From: CAWJMN01 sp963844055
GTDB taxonomy: Bacteria > Planctomycetota > Planctomycetia > Pirellulales > Pirellulaceae
Assembly (NCBI GenBank): GCA_963844055.1
Contig: CAWJMN010000001.1
Location: 310,001-374,000, forward strand
DNA: 64,000 nucleotides
Direction: 5' to 3'
Shown: piece after piece, positions 26,188 through 33,348 of the stretch
Numbering within the stretch: the first letter of the stretch is position 1
Layout: every line of letters begins with the position of its first letter
Translations under genes and position numbers: made by a program
The notes under the pieces: model-generated
Databases searched by the model: none
What the model was told of the DNA's origin: nothing
The model's input: the letters and a program-made list of their open reading frames with translations, nothing else

Positions 26188-26580
26188 TTATTCTTTGCGT
26201 TTGCGGCGGCGTCGATCTTTTCGATAGACAAATATCTCTAGGTCATCTTCGACGTCCGAAATATGTCCCTCTAAGCCGACCTGCGTTTTGGCCCATGCCA
26301 GTTCCTTCTCAACTTCCTCAATGTCTATCTTGCGTTGATGTAGCCGCACCAGATGGGCAATGGCTATAAGGGCAGTGCAGCGAAGACGCTCATCGGGTCT
26401 GTGTAAAAACTCGACGCTTTTTTGAAACGCCCATTCGTAGTCCTCTTCATAGAGAGCACTGCTAATGAGTGCGCGGCACACTTCGGAATACACACCACGC
26501 TCAAAGCACGCCTCGATTTGAGACTTTGACAACACGTCGATTTCTTCATAAACCGGCTTGCACTCTTTGCTTTCGTCCAT
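26188..26580 (-). CDS. Immunity-like helical-repeat protein, 130 residues
   Basis: A short HEAT-like protein. The pattern ALISSALYEEDYEWAFQKSV, then HRPDERLRCTALIAIAHLVR and GHISDVEDDLEIF, matches a widespread family of small proteins. In that family, aromatic-rich helix pairs surround hxxPDxxVRxxAxxxLGHLAR, ending in a DAxDDIxxF motif. Such proteins are often found as orphan immunity genes of polymorphic toxin loci. The C-terminus is very basic (RKDRRRRKRKE). No toxin gene is nearby. Family assignment is from memory of the pattern, not a search. Confidence 0.65.
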   Translation of the reverse strand: MDESKECKPVYEEIDVLSKSQIEACFERGVYSEVCRALISSALYEEDYEWAFQKSVEFLHRPDERLRCTALIAIAHLVRLHQRKIDIEEVEKELAWAKTQVGLEGHISDVEDDLEIFVYRKDRRRRKRKE

Positions 26581-26620
26581 ACTTGCCCTTCAATAGCTTT
26601 GGGAAGGCGGGGATATGATG

Positions 26621-26884
26621 TTAATCCGCTGCGGTATAGATGACAACTACTACGTCATCGATCATTGCTTGTTCATAATACTGAAGGCCTTCATCGCCTT
26701 CTTCGTAGTTGCCGCGAGAGATCGTCTTTGCATCCAAAACTTGATCGACCTTGTATCCATACTGCTCCAGGGTTGCAGGAAGTAATTGCAGTGCTTCTTG
26801 AATCGATCCATCTCGTATCCAGCAACTCGCAAATGCATCAGTGTTGGTAGCGAGAGATCTCACTCGTGACGCGATAAAGTTCAT
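26621..26884 (-). CDS. Small hypothetical protein, 87 residues
   Basis: Not recognised. An alpha/beta protein (MNFIASRVRSLATNTDAF, LLPATLEQYGYKVDQVLDAK) with an acidic C-terminus ending in two beta strands (DDVVVVIYTAAD). It begins 21 bases from the left end of repeat copy B and ends 40 bases before the HEAT-like gene, in the same direction, so both are probably cotranscribed. Confidence 0.55.
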   Translation of the reverse strand: MNFIASRVRSLATNTDAFASCWIRDGSIQEALQLLPATLEQYGYKVDQVLDAKTISRGNYEEGDEGLQYYEQAMIDDVVVVIYTAAD

Positions 26885-26905
26885 AGTCGTTTTGGTCTCT
26901 TGACT

Positions 26906-27120
26906 CGCCGTGTGCCACTGCTGGCTTGCCCAGCAGTGCGATCATGGCTGAAGCTGTGCTAACAATTTCGGAAGGTCAATTCCTAAACTTGCAACGCTTG
27001 ATGAACAGGTGAATCTACCTGTTGGTCCTACGACGAGCCTCGCCTATTCGGCCCAACATCTTCGTCATCCCTCGACAACTACACCTACACTGCTGGACAA
27101 GCCAGCAGTGGCACCCGGCG
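26906..27120. repeat. Interspersed repeat with inverted hairpin ends (copy B)
   Basis: 215 bases, the most complete copy. The left end (26906-26938) and right end (27088-27120) are inverted repeats of 33 bases with two differences. Each folds by itself into a CTGCTGG/CCAGCAG hairpin. The interior aligns with copies A and C. The right end lies inside the open frame of the gene at 27015-27347, replacing its 3' coding sequence. Confidence 0.85.
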
Positions 27121-27347
27121 GTCTCGCCCATTTTTGAGAGGCTTGTAGCCGTTTTCCATGCTTCAGATTTGAAGAAGTCTTCTTCCAGACCTTTGACAAT
27201 TGGCAAAAGTTTGGCCGCGATTTGAACTGGGAAGACACTTGCAAGTGCAGCATCGTTTCGGTGTGGCCACATTGCGGACCCGTATCCAGTCCAAACAAGC
27301 ACTGCTTTGGACAATTGAGCGGCGTCAAATTCGTCTGCCTTGACCAT
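27015..27347 (-). CDS. Truncated gene fused to repeat sequence
   Basis: 110 residues from the ATG at 27347 (MVKADEFDAAQLSKAVLVWT). The first ~75 residues look like ordinary protein. From 27120 onward the frame reads through the terminal hairpin and interior of repeat copy B, giving an unnatural Cys/Arg-rich tail (CHCWLVQQCRCSC). The element therefore probably inserted into the gene and supplied a new stop. It follows the 160-residue zinc-ribbon gene with a 26-base gap. The original protein is not recognised. Confidence 0.5.
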   Translation of the reverse strand: MVKADEFDAAQLSKAVLVWTGYGSAMWPHRNDAALASVFPVQIAAKLLPIVKGLEEDFFKSEAWKTATSLSKMGETAGCHCWLVQQCRCSCRGMTKMLGRIGEARRRTNR

Positions 27348-27373
27348 AGCAAATCTCAACGCCTGCAGTGCAA

Positions 27374-27856
27374 TCAGCGAACAGATGACGGATTGTCTCT
27401 TATGAATTCAGAAATCGCAGATGCGACGATTCTCTTTTTCTCTGCCAACCCCAATCGGTTCCAGGCGAAATGAGTAGGCGGCGGCGCCTCGACAGTCACC
27501 TGGGCAAATGGCTCCGGGTCAGTGTCATGCAGTTTTACCTTGTAACTTCCGCATTTAACACATCGTGGAGGAAAAGCGATCCTGAATGGTTTTCCTGAAG
27601 AATCATAGTCACAGGCAAAGCTGAAAGTGGCCTGGATTGCATCACTTCGACCGAATTCCGTTAGCAGCTTAACCATTTCACTGGAGTCGATAATCGTGGC
27701 TACTTCGCTAAACTCCTTGCTGGCAATAGCATCTAAGAATCGCATTTCACCTGACTCTGATCGCATCAGAAATTCGCCATAATCAGCACCGTACCCGGGA
27801 GAATCAAAATAGGAATTGCAGCCATAACACTTCCATACAAACAACGGAAGATCCAT
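27374..27856 (-). CDS. Hypothetical protein with two CxxC pairs
   Basis: 160 residues from the ATG at 27856. The longer frame to 27934 only translates a solo repeat end and is rejected. Two zinc-ribbon knuckles are visible: KCYGCNSYF near the N-terminus and RCVKCGSYKV in the middle, about 95 residues apart. A helical C-terminus follows. It probably binds zinc, but no role can be named. Confidence 0.6.
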   Translation of the reverse strand: MDLPLFVWKCYGCNSYFDSPGYGADYGEFLMRSESGEMRFLDAIASKEFSEVATIIDSSEMVKLLTEFGRSDAIQATFSFACDYDSSGKPFRIAFPPRCVKCGSYKVKLHDTDPEPFAQVTVEAPPPTHFAWNRLGLAEKKRIVASAISEFIRDNPSSVR

Positions 27857-27884
27857 GACAACGCTCGCTAAAACACAGTTATAT

Positions 27885-27915
27885 CGCCGGGTGCCACTGC
27901 TGGCTTGTTCAGTAA
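27885..27915. repeat. Solo end of the interspersed repeat
   Basis: 31 bases starting CGCCGGGTGCCACTGCTGG, nearly identical to the terminal inverted repeats of copies A and B, with a decayed second arm. No partner end is seen to its right. Confidence 0.65.
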
Positions 27916-27983
27916 CTCGGTCACTGCGGCGCAAATAATTTCCTGTCCCTGTCCGAAAGCACTGGGCTAGCGCACATCCACCA

Positions 27984-28802
27984 CTACCCCTCCCACGGAT
28001 TCTCCCAGTTCCCCCAGCGGCTGAGATACTGGGTGTAGGCGGGCTGGGTGAGCTGGCGTTCTTCTAGCCAGTGGCGGGTGGCGGTGATGCGATCTTGCTC
28101 TTCGGCGAGGGTGAGTTTGCCGAGCATGACGTTCGCACGTAGAAAGACAAAATACGTGTCGAGAACGTCGCAGCGACAATAGTTGTTGATCTCGGCCAGT
28201 TTGCCATCGTTGTAGAGGTCTTGCACCATGTCCCCTTGGACATCCATCTTGCCGGGCTTGCCGAGCAAGTTGGCGGCCAAGTTCAGGCCGCCATTAAAAC
28301 GGGAAGCGCCAAAGTTCGTCAGCAGGTCGTGCAGGTCCAAGTGGGCATCGATGTTGTAGCGATTGCGGGGCTGTTCGTACTGTTTGCCCGAAAGGTGAAA
28401 CCAGCCCGGAATCGAGATGCCGTAGCGAAAAGCGGCCAGTTCCAGCAGCGGCAGGTCAAACGTTCGGCCGTTGAAGCTGACCAGCGTCGGGCGATTGTAC
28501 GCTTCCCAGCCGAGCCAAAAGTTTTTGGCGATGATGTGGGGCCGAAAGTTCGGCTCATCCAGGGCAACGAGGTCGATCAGGTGGAAATCGTCCGAGATTT
28601 TGGCAACGACGATCGAAACGGGAACCTGAAACGTGTAGGGGATAAAGTCGCTATCAAACTTGGCCATCAGCTCTTCCCGGTAGCGCTTGACGGCCACTTC
28701 GGGAGCGAGGTTTTCTGACGGGTAGCGAAGCTTAGAAACGAGCGCACCATCGGCGACGCTTTCAATGTCAAACGCTAAGTAACGAACACGAGTTTTTGAC
28801 AT
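27984..28802 (-). CDS. PolB-like 3'-5' exonuclease
   Basis: 272 residues, matching the predicted 3'-5' exonucleases related to the proofreading domain of family B DNA polymerases (DNA_pol_B_exo2). The DEDDy active site is complete: Asp12 and Glu14 in YLAFDIES, the second-motif Asp in SFNGRTFDLP, and YCRCDVLDTY carrying the last Asp. There is no polymerase domain. It probably trims DNA or RNA 3' ends in repair or RNA metabolism; the natural substrate is unknown. It is divergent from pepT, with about 190 bases between starts. Confidence 0.87.
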   Translation of the reverse strand: MSKTRVRYLAFDIESVADGALVSKLRYPSENLAPEVAVKRYREELMAKFDSDFIPYTFQVPVSIVVAKISDDFHLIDLVALDEPNFRPHIIAKNFWLGWEAYNRPTLVSFNGRTFDLPLLELAAFRYGISIPGWFHLSGKQYEQPRNRYNIDAHLDLHDLLTNFGASRFNGGLNLAANLLGKPGKMDVQGDMVQDLYNDGKLAEINNYCRCDVLDTYFVFLRANVMLGKLTLAEEQDRITATRHWLEERQLTQPAYTQYLSRWGNWENPWEG

Positions 28803-28992
28803 CCCTTGGCCCTTTTCGGCAAGTCGCCTTCCGCCCCAATTGGGTATGTTAAGAAGAGTAACAGATTCCCCTCACCACTGGGATGCTGGGGACGCTAGAA
28901 TTGCCGTGGTAAGGGAGATTTTTCTGCGACGGAAATGGGCCGGCAGGGAAAGCGTTTTCCGTGAAGAGCGTATCGACCAACAGGGGACTGGC

Positions 28993-30252
28993 ATGGCACG
29001 TGTAACGATTGACGGTGAAGAACTTTTGGCACGTTTTATTCGGTACGTTCAAGTGGATACGACAGCCGACGATCATTCGGAGACTTATCCGAGTTCGGCC
29101 GGCCAATGGGACCTGGGAAAGATCTTGGTGGAAGAGTTGCTGCAATTGGGGGTGACCGACGCCCACCAAGATTCGTACGGGCTGGTGTGGGGCACCGTGC
29201 CGGCAACCCAAGGGGGAGCGGGTCCCGTGTTGGCGTTCAATGCGCATGTGGACACCTCTCCCGAAACGACGGGCAAAGGAGTAAAGCCGCAAATCTTGCG
29301 TGGCTATAACGGGAAGGATATTGCGCTGCCGGGCGACCCCAGCAAGGTGATCCGCGTCTCGGAGAATCCTGAGCTGGCGGGCCTTGTGGGGAAGACGCTG
29401 GTCACGACGGATGGCACGACACTGCTAGGATCGGATGACAAGTCGGGCGTAGCGGTGATTATGCAACTGGTGGCCACCTTGATGCGGCATCGTGAGATTC
29501 CTGTTGGAACGATCAAGGTGCTGTTCACCTGCGACGAAGAAATCGGCCAAGGAATCAAGCATGTCGACCTGGCAAAGCTAGGGGCGACGGTTTGCTATAC
29601 GCTGGATGGCGGCGGACAGGATGAGATCGATACAGAAACGTTTTCGGCCGACATGGCAATCGTGACGTTTAAGGGGATCAACATCCACCCATCGATTGGC
29701 AAGGGAAAGATGATCAATGCGATCCGTGGAGCGGGGCACTTCATCGACTTGCTGCCGCGCGAAGGGATGTCGCCTGAAACCACCGATGATCGCCAAGGGT
29801 TTTTGCATCCTTATCAGCTAGAAGGGGGCGTGGCCGAGGCCAAGCTCAAGGTGCTGATCCGAGACTTTGCCACCGAGGGGCTGATCGAAAAGGGAGCGCT
29901 GCTGCGAACGGTCGCTGACGAAACGCAGAAGAAGTTTCCGGGCCTGAAGGTCAACGTGCAGATCGTCAAGCAGTATCGCAACCTGTCGCAAGGTTTGGCG
30001 CTAGAACCGCGAGCGGTGGACTTGGCGGTGGAGGCTCATCGCCGACTGGGACGGACTGCCAAAAAGACGATTGTGCGCGGTGGTACGGATGGTTCGCAGC
30101 TTACCGAAAAGGGGTTGCCCACGCCGAACCTTTCCACGGGGGAGCACAATCCGCACTCGCCGCTGGAGTGGACCTGCCTGGAGGAAATGGTGGCGGGCTG
30201 CGAGGTTTTGGTAGAGCTATCCCAGTGCTGGGGTGAGCAAAAGGGAGCGTAA
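28993..30252 (+). CDS. pepT: Peptidase T (tripeptide aminopeptidase, M20)
   Basis: Zinc aminopeptidase that removes the N-terminal residue of tripeptides in the cytoplasm. 419 residues from the ATG at 28993, which has GGGGA six bases upstream; an in-frame ATG at 28840 covers only noncoding leader. Metal and catalytic motifs are in order: NAHVDTSP (first His-x-Asp), GSDDKSGVAV (bridging Asp), FTCDEEIGQGIKH (catalytic Glu-Glu), YTLDGGG, and the C-terminal NLSTGEHNPHSP. It is followed in the same direction, 182 bases on, by the Pup-like gene. A peptidase next to a protein-tagging module may or may not be meaningful. Confidence 0.94.
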   Translation: MARVTIDGEELLARFIRYVQVDTTADDHSETYPSSAGQWDLGKILVEELLQLGVTDAHQDSYGLVWGTVPATQGGAGPVLAFNAHVDTSPETTGKGVKPQILRGYNGKDIALPGDPSKVIRVSENPELAGLVGKTLVTTDGTTLLGSDDKSGVAVIMQLVATLMRHREIPVGTIKVLFTCDEEIGQGIKHVDLAKLGATVCYTLDGGGQDEIDTETFSADMAIVTFKGINIHPSIGKGKMINAIRGAGHFIDLLPREGMSPETTDDRQGFLHPYQLEGGVAEAKLKVLIRDFATEGLIEKGALLRTVADETQKKFPGLKVNVQIVKQYRNLSQGLALEPRAVDLAVEAHRRLGRTAKKTIVRGGTDGSQLTEKGLPTPNLSTGEHNPHSPLEWTCLEEMVAGCEVLVELSQCWGEQKGA

Positions 30253-30363
30253 TGGGGCGTCTCCCTCTGGCGGCAGCCCCCCAGGTTTTTGCGGGATTTC
30301 GCAGGGGGGCCGCGGAAAATGTCCGGGTTTTTGCCCGGCAACGGGCCCAAATGGCCTAAAAAG

Positions 30364-30392
30364 TTGCCGGGGAAGTCGTCTCTGGTTATTAT
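30364..30392 (+). promoter_or_regulatory. Putative sigma-70 promoter of the Pup-like gene
   Basis: TTGCCG (30364-30369), a 17-base spacer and TATTAT (30387-30392), with 4/6 and 5/6 matches to the consensus. The -10 box sits between the arms of a CTCTG (30380-30384) / CAGAG (30393-30397) inverted repeat, flanked by GTCGTC direct repeats, which could be an operator. Start would be near 30399, leaving a short leader before the gene at 30435. Confidence 0.5.
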
Positions 30393-30434
30393 CAGAGGGT
30401 CGTCGTTTCCCTTTTGACCACGAAGGAATCTCTG

Positions 30435-30635
30435 ATGAGCGAGCAACCAACGCTTCTAAATCGTATTTTGGCCGAAGCAGAACAAGCCAAGTCTGCTGCA
30501 ACCGATTTGGAGACCGCCTTGGAATCCGCAGGTTCAACGGCTTCCGTCGATTTGCTCGCATCGATTCGCATGGATGCCAATGAATCGAGCAAGAAGTATC
30601 TCGAAAACACCGTGGTTCCCTTTGGTGGCGAATAG
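30435..30635 (+). CDS. Pup-like protein modifier ending in Gly-Gly-Glu
   Basis: 66 residues. The C-terminus is VVPFGGE: the di-glycine-Glu end is the ligation-ready form of Pup, the prokaryotic ubiquitin-like protein. In Mycobacterium Pup is encoded as GGQ and must be deamidated by Dop first. Size matches Pup (60-70 residues). The sequence is acidic and rich in Glu, Ala and Ser with predicted helical or disordered character, as in Pup. The only Lys residues are at 19, 53 and 54. GAAGGAA stands upstream of the ATG at 30435. A homologue of the Pup ligase follows 144 bases downstream. Outside the C-terminal end, sequence identity to Pup is low, so the call rests on the tail, the size and the neighbour. 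Confidence 0.75.
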   Translation: MSEQPTLLNRILAEAEQAKSAATDLETALESAGSTASVDLLASIRMDANESSKKYLENTVVPFGGE

Positions 30636-30779
30636 TACCGGCGATTGCTTTGATCTTTGATTCTTCCCACTAGCGAAATGTGCTGGTGGGATCGCGACCT
30701 TTCCCTCTCTGATTTTGAAAGTTGCCTCTGAGCAAAGCTTGGATGGCCTTCGCGACTTTCTCTGCTGGCGCATGCACGT

Positions 30780-32522
30780 ATGGCAATCTTTCGGCGGTTG
30801 ATCGGTCTTGAGACCGAATACTCGCTTCACATTCCGTCGGATAGTGTGCTAACGAAAAATCGTCCTCAGCTTTTTGCGCGCTTGGCGCGGTACTTCCAAC
30901 ATTTTTTGCCCATCGTTCCTGCGCAGCATATGAAAGAAGGCTTCTTTCATGCGGCCGGAGGAGCTGTCTGGTTTGAGACCGAGCGTCCCGCAGGTGGTGG
31001 TGGACTGATTGAAGGGGCCACGGCCGAATGCCGTTCACCGCGCGAGCTGATTGCTCAGCAGCGAGCTCAAGATGAATTGCTGGCAGAAGCGACAGCCGCG
31101 GCCTTTGCAGGAAGTGAGATTCGCCTGCTCAAAAATGATCGGGATGCTGAAGACAATATCTTTGGCTCGCAGGAGAACTATTCCGCCCAGGTCGCTAGTG
31201 GTTGGCGATTGGGGCTGTGGTGGGTTTGCCTGACGTTGATGCTGCCGATTGCCGTGCTGACGTGGGGAATGCTGTGGATTTTGGCGGGCCTAGTGATTGC
31301 GGTAACGGTGGTGTTTGCGCTGGCCTATTTGGTGCTGGAACGCTTTTGGCGAGATCCGGCCGTCCTTTCGAAAATACTGTTTGGCTGTGAATTCCAGCAA
31401 TTGGGACGATCTTCCTACACCGGTTCTGCCGGGCTGGAAGCAGGGCTTTCGGTCCTTACCCGTGTTGTGGCGTTGCCATTGGCAACCGTGCTGTGGGGAG
31501 CGATTTGGCTGACCGCCTTTGTGCCGCAGCGGAAGAAGATGCTGGCGTTTTTGGTCAGCCGAATGGTGTTTGGCGGCAGCGGAATGATCGACAAGGCGGG
31601 ACGTTTTCGCTTGGCCAGCAAGGGGATGGCGGTCAATTGCACACTAGGTTTTGGTGGGCTGCTATTAGATCGTCCGATCTTTTCGTTTGGGCACTTTTTC
31701 AAGACCGCCTTTGCTGATGCCTGGCTAACGCCTGGCGTTTACTTCCAATTGTTTCGTCGTCGCCAACGGATGCAGTTGGCGCTGGGGGATAGCAACCTTT
31801 GTGATCGCAGCGAGTACTTGCGAGTAGCGACGACAGCGCTGGTGCTGGATTGCTTGGAGGCTGGCGGCCTTCCCCATGCACCACAGTTGCACGCACCGAT
31901 TAAGGCCCTGCGACAATTTGCCTGTGATCCCAACTTGGAAGTGGCGGTCGAAATGGCGACCGGCGAACCTCAGACGGCCTTGGCGATTCAGCGGTTTTAT
32001 TTGGATGCTTGCCGGCGGTTTGTGGAGAAGGATTCCGATCGGAACGTGGAAGCGTACGACGTTCTGGAGCTGTGGGAAGAGACGCTAGACCTCTTGGCCG
32101 AAGAGCCGGCAGATCTGATCGGGTCAATTGATTGGATAACCAAACGGCATTTGCTGGAACATGCGGCTAGTGATGCGGACTATCCTGTGCGCAAAAAGAT
32201 CGACCTGCGCTATCACGAGCTTTCTTCGGAAGGGTACCATGCTCGGATTCGAGAGCAGGGGGGCATCGAAGACCTACTGCAGCCAGAAGAGGTTGAGCGA
32301 GCACGCCGCAATCCGCCAGCCGGGACGCCTGCAACCGCCCGCGCTCGGTACATTCGCGAATTTGCGGGGGGCGATGTAACCATTACCGCCAACTGGCAAG
32401 CGGTTTTTCTAGGGGACGGGAAAGGGAGGCGGGTTATTCCGCTGGGATTGCCAGAAGAGGCATCGATTTCTAAGCCTCAGGCCGACAAAGGTGGCACGGT
32501 TCCTTTTTCGCAGGAAGAGTAA
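30780..32522 (+). CDS. Membrane-embedded PafA/Dop-family Pup ligase homologue
   Basis: 580 residues. Clear homology to PafA, which joins the C-terminal Glu of Pup to target Lys using ATP (glutamine-synthetase-like fold). Shared motifs in order: RRLIGLETEY (5-14), GATAECRSP (79-87), LLKNDRDAEDNIFGSQENY (116-134), FLVSRMVFGGSG (257-268), LALGDSNLCDRSEYL (333-347), IDWITKRHLL (450-459), KIDLRYHEL (473-481) and a C-terminal winged domain. Between ENY and FLVSR an insertion of about 120 residues contains two strong membrane helices (about 145-187) and a third hydrophobic segment (229-249), not found in PafA. The catalytic loop LYLDVGSHPEY of PafA reads VWFETERPAGGGGLIEG here. It probably modifies membrane-proximal proteins with the upstream 66-residue tag. 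Confidence 0.85.
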   Translation: MAIFRRLIGLETEYSLHIPSDSVLTKNRPQLFARLARYFQHFLPIVPAQHMKEGFFHAAGGAVWFETERPAGGGGLIEGATAECRSPRELIAQQRAQDELLAEATAAAFAGSEIRLLKNDRDAEDNIFGSQENYSAQVASGWRLGLWWVCLTLMLPIAVLTWGMLWILAGLVIAVTVVFALAYLVLERFWRDPAVLSKILFGCEFQQLGRSSYTGSAGLEAGLSVLTRVVALPLATVLWGAIWLTAFVPQRKKMLAFLVSRMVFGGSGMIDKAGRFRLASKGMAVNCTLGFGGLLLDRPIFSFGHFFKTAFADAWLTPGVYFQLFRRRQRMQLALGDSNLCDRSEYLRVATTALVLDCLEAGGLPHAPQLHAPIKALRQFACDPNLEVAVEMATGEPQTALAIQRFYLDACRRFVEKDSDRNVEAYDVLELWEETLDLLAEEPADLIGSIDWITKRHLLEHAASDADYPVRKKIDLRYHELSSEGYHARIREQGGIEDLLQPEEVERARRNPPAGTPATARARYIREFAGGDVTITANWQAVFLGDGKGRRVIPLGLPEEASISKPQADKGGTVPFSQEE

Positions 32523-32608
32523 CTTACTCGCCCGGTAGCCAAATTACCCTGGTGCGCTAAAATACGAGGACGATTGAACTTCGATTTTGGCAACTGGGGA
32601 ATGCACTG

Positions 32609-33271
32609 ATGGAAACTGCCGACGACAAGTACCAACCCGGCGAGCCGCAAGTTCCGGAGCAGCAAGGGCCCGGAATCATCATTAGTCCTGATACGCGTCG
32701 CGATAATCGCATTCCGCCAGGACAATCACGTACGCGGAAGTGGCCGGTGCTCGATGCCTTTGGCACGCCGCGGATGCCGCCGAATGACAAATGGAAGCTG
32801 CGCATTTTTGGCGCGGTAAATACACCGCTGGAATTCACGCTGGCAGAGTTTCAAGCATTGCCGCGCGTGAAAGTGTTTGCCGACTTTCACTGTGTGACGC
32901 GCTGGTCACGACTGGGGAATGTGTGGGAAGGAGTTTCTACCAAGGAGCTTCTAACGCGGGCAGGGATTCGTCCAGAAGCGAAGTACGTGGTGTGCCACGG
33001 TTACGACAACGGCTGGACGACCAATTTGCCGCTGGCCGATTTTTTGGCAGAGGATGCGCTACTTACGGACCTGCACGATGGCCAGCCCATAAGCCCCGAT
33101 CATGGTGGCCCGGTGCGTGGGATGGTACCTCAGCTTTACGCTTGGAAGAGTGCCAAGTGGATCTGTGGAATAGAACTGCTCAGTCATGATCAGCCGGGCT
33201 ACTGGGAACGTGGCGGGTATCACAATCATGGAGACCCATGGACCGAAGAGCGATTTGGCTACGGCGATTAG
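32609..33271 (+). CDS. Sulfite-oxidase-family molybdopterin protein
   Basis: 220 residues, the molybdopterin-binding fold of the sulfite oxidase/YedY (MsrP) family. The Mo-ligand Cys is visible in DFHCVTRWS, and VVCHGYDNGWTTNLPL and HGGPVRGMVPQLYAWKSAKW are cofactor-contact motifs. Unlike MsrP it has no Tat leader: the N-terminus is hydrophilic and Pro-rich, so the protein should stay in the cytoplasm. There is no heme or dimerisation domain. It probably acts as a small cytoplasmic sulfoxide- or sulfite-type oxidoreductase, substrate unknown. GGGGA stands before the ATG. It starts 86 bases after the PafA-like gene. Confidence 0.87.
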   Translation: METADDKYQPGEPQVPEQQGPGIIISPDTRRDNRIPPGQSRTRKWPVLDAFGTPRMPPNDKWKLRIFGAVNTPLEFTLAEFQALPRVKVFADFHCVTRWSRLGNVWEGVSTKELLTRAGIRPEAKYVVCHGYDNGWTTNLPLADFLAEDALLTDLHDGQPISPDHGGPVRGMVPQLYAWKSAKWICGIELLSHDQPGYWERGGYHNHGDPWTEERFGYGD

Positions 33272-33348
33272 TTGGTGAGGGATTCGTGGCGGTTAGGTGC
33301 TGCGAGTGTGAGTCTGCTTTTACCTTGGGTCTTGTTGGAAGGACTGCG

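Noticed and set aside
24850..27120. CRISPR array
   Set aside because: The repeats are long, few, irregularly spaced and have no spacers of constant length; no cas genes are seen.
27857..27934. N-terminal extension of the two-CxxC protein
   Set aside because: This part only translates a solo end of the interspersed repeat; the ATG at 27856 is the better start.
24195..27960. Integron cassette array with attC sites
   Set aside because: Small same-strand genes separated by a shared element suggested it, but there is no integrase, the repeats lack consistent GTTRRRY-type core sites, and they have their own terminal inverted repeats and interrupt a gene.
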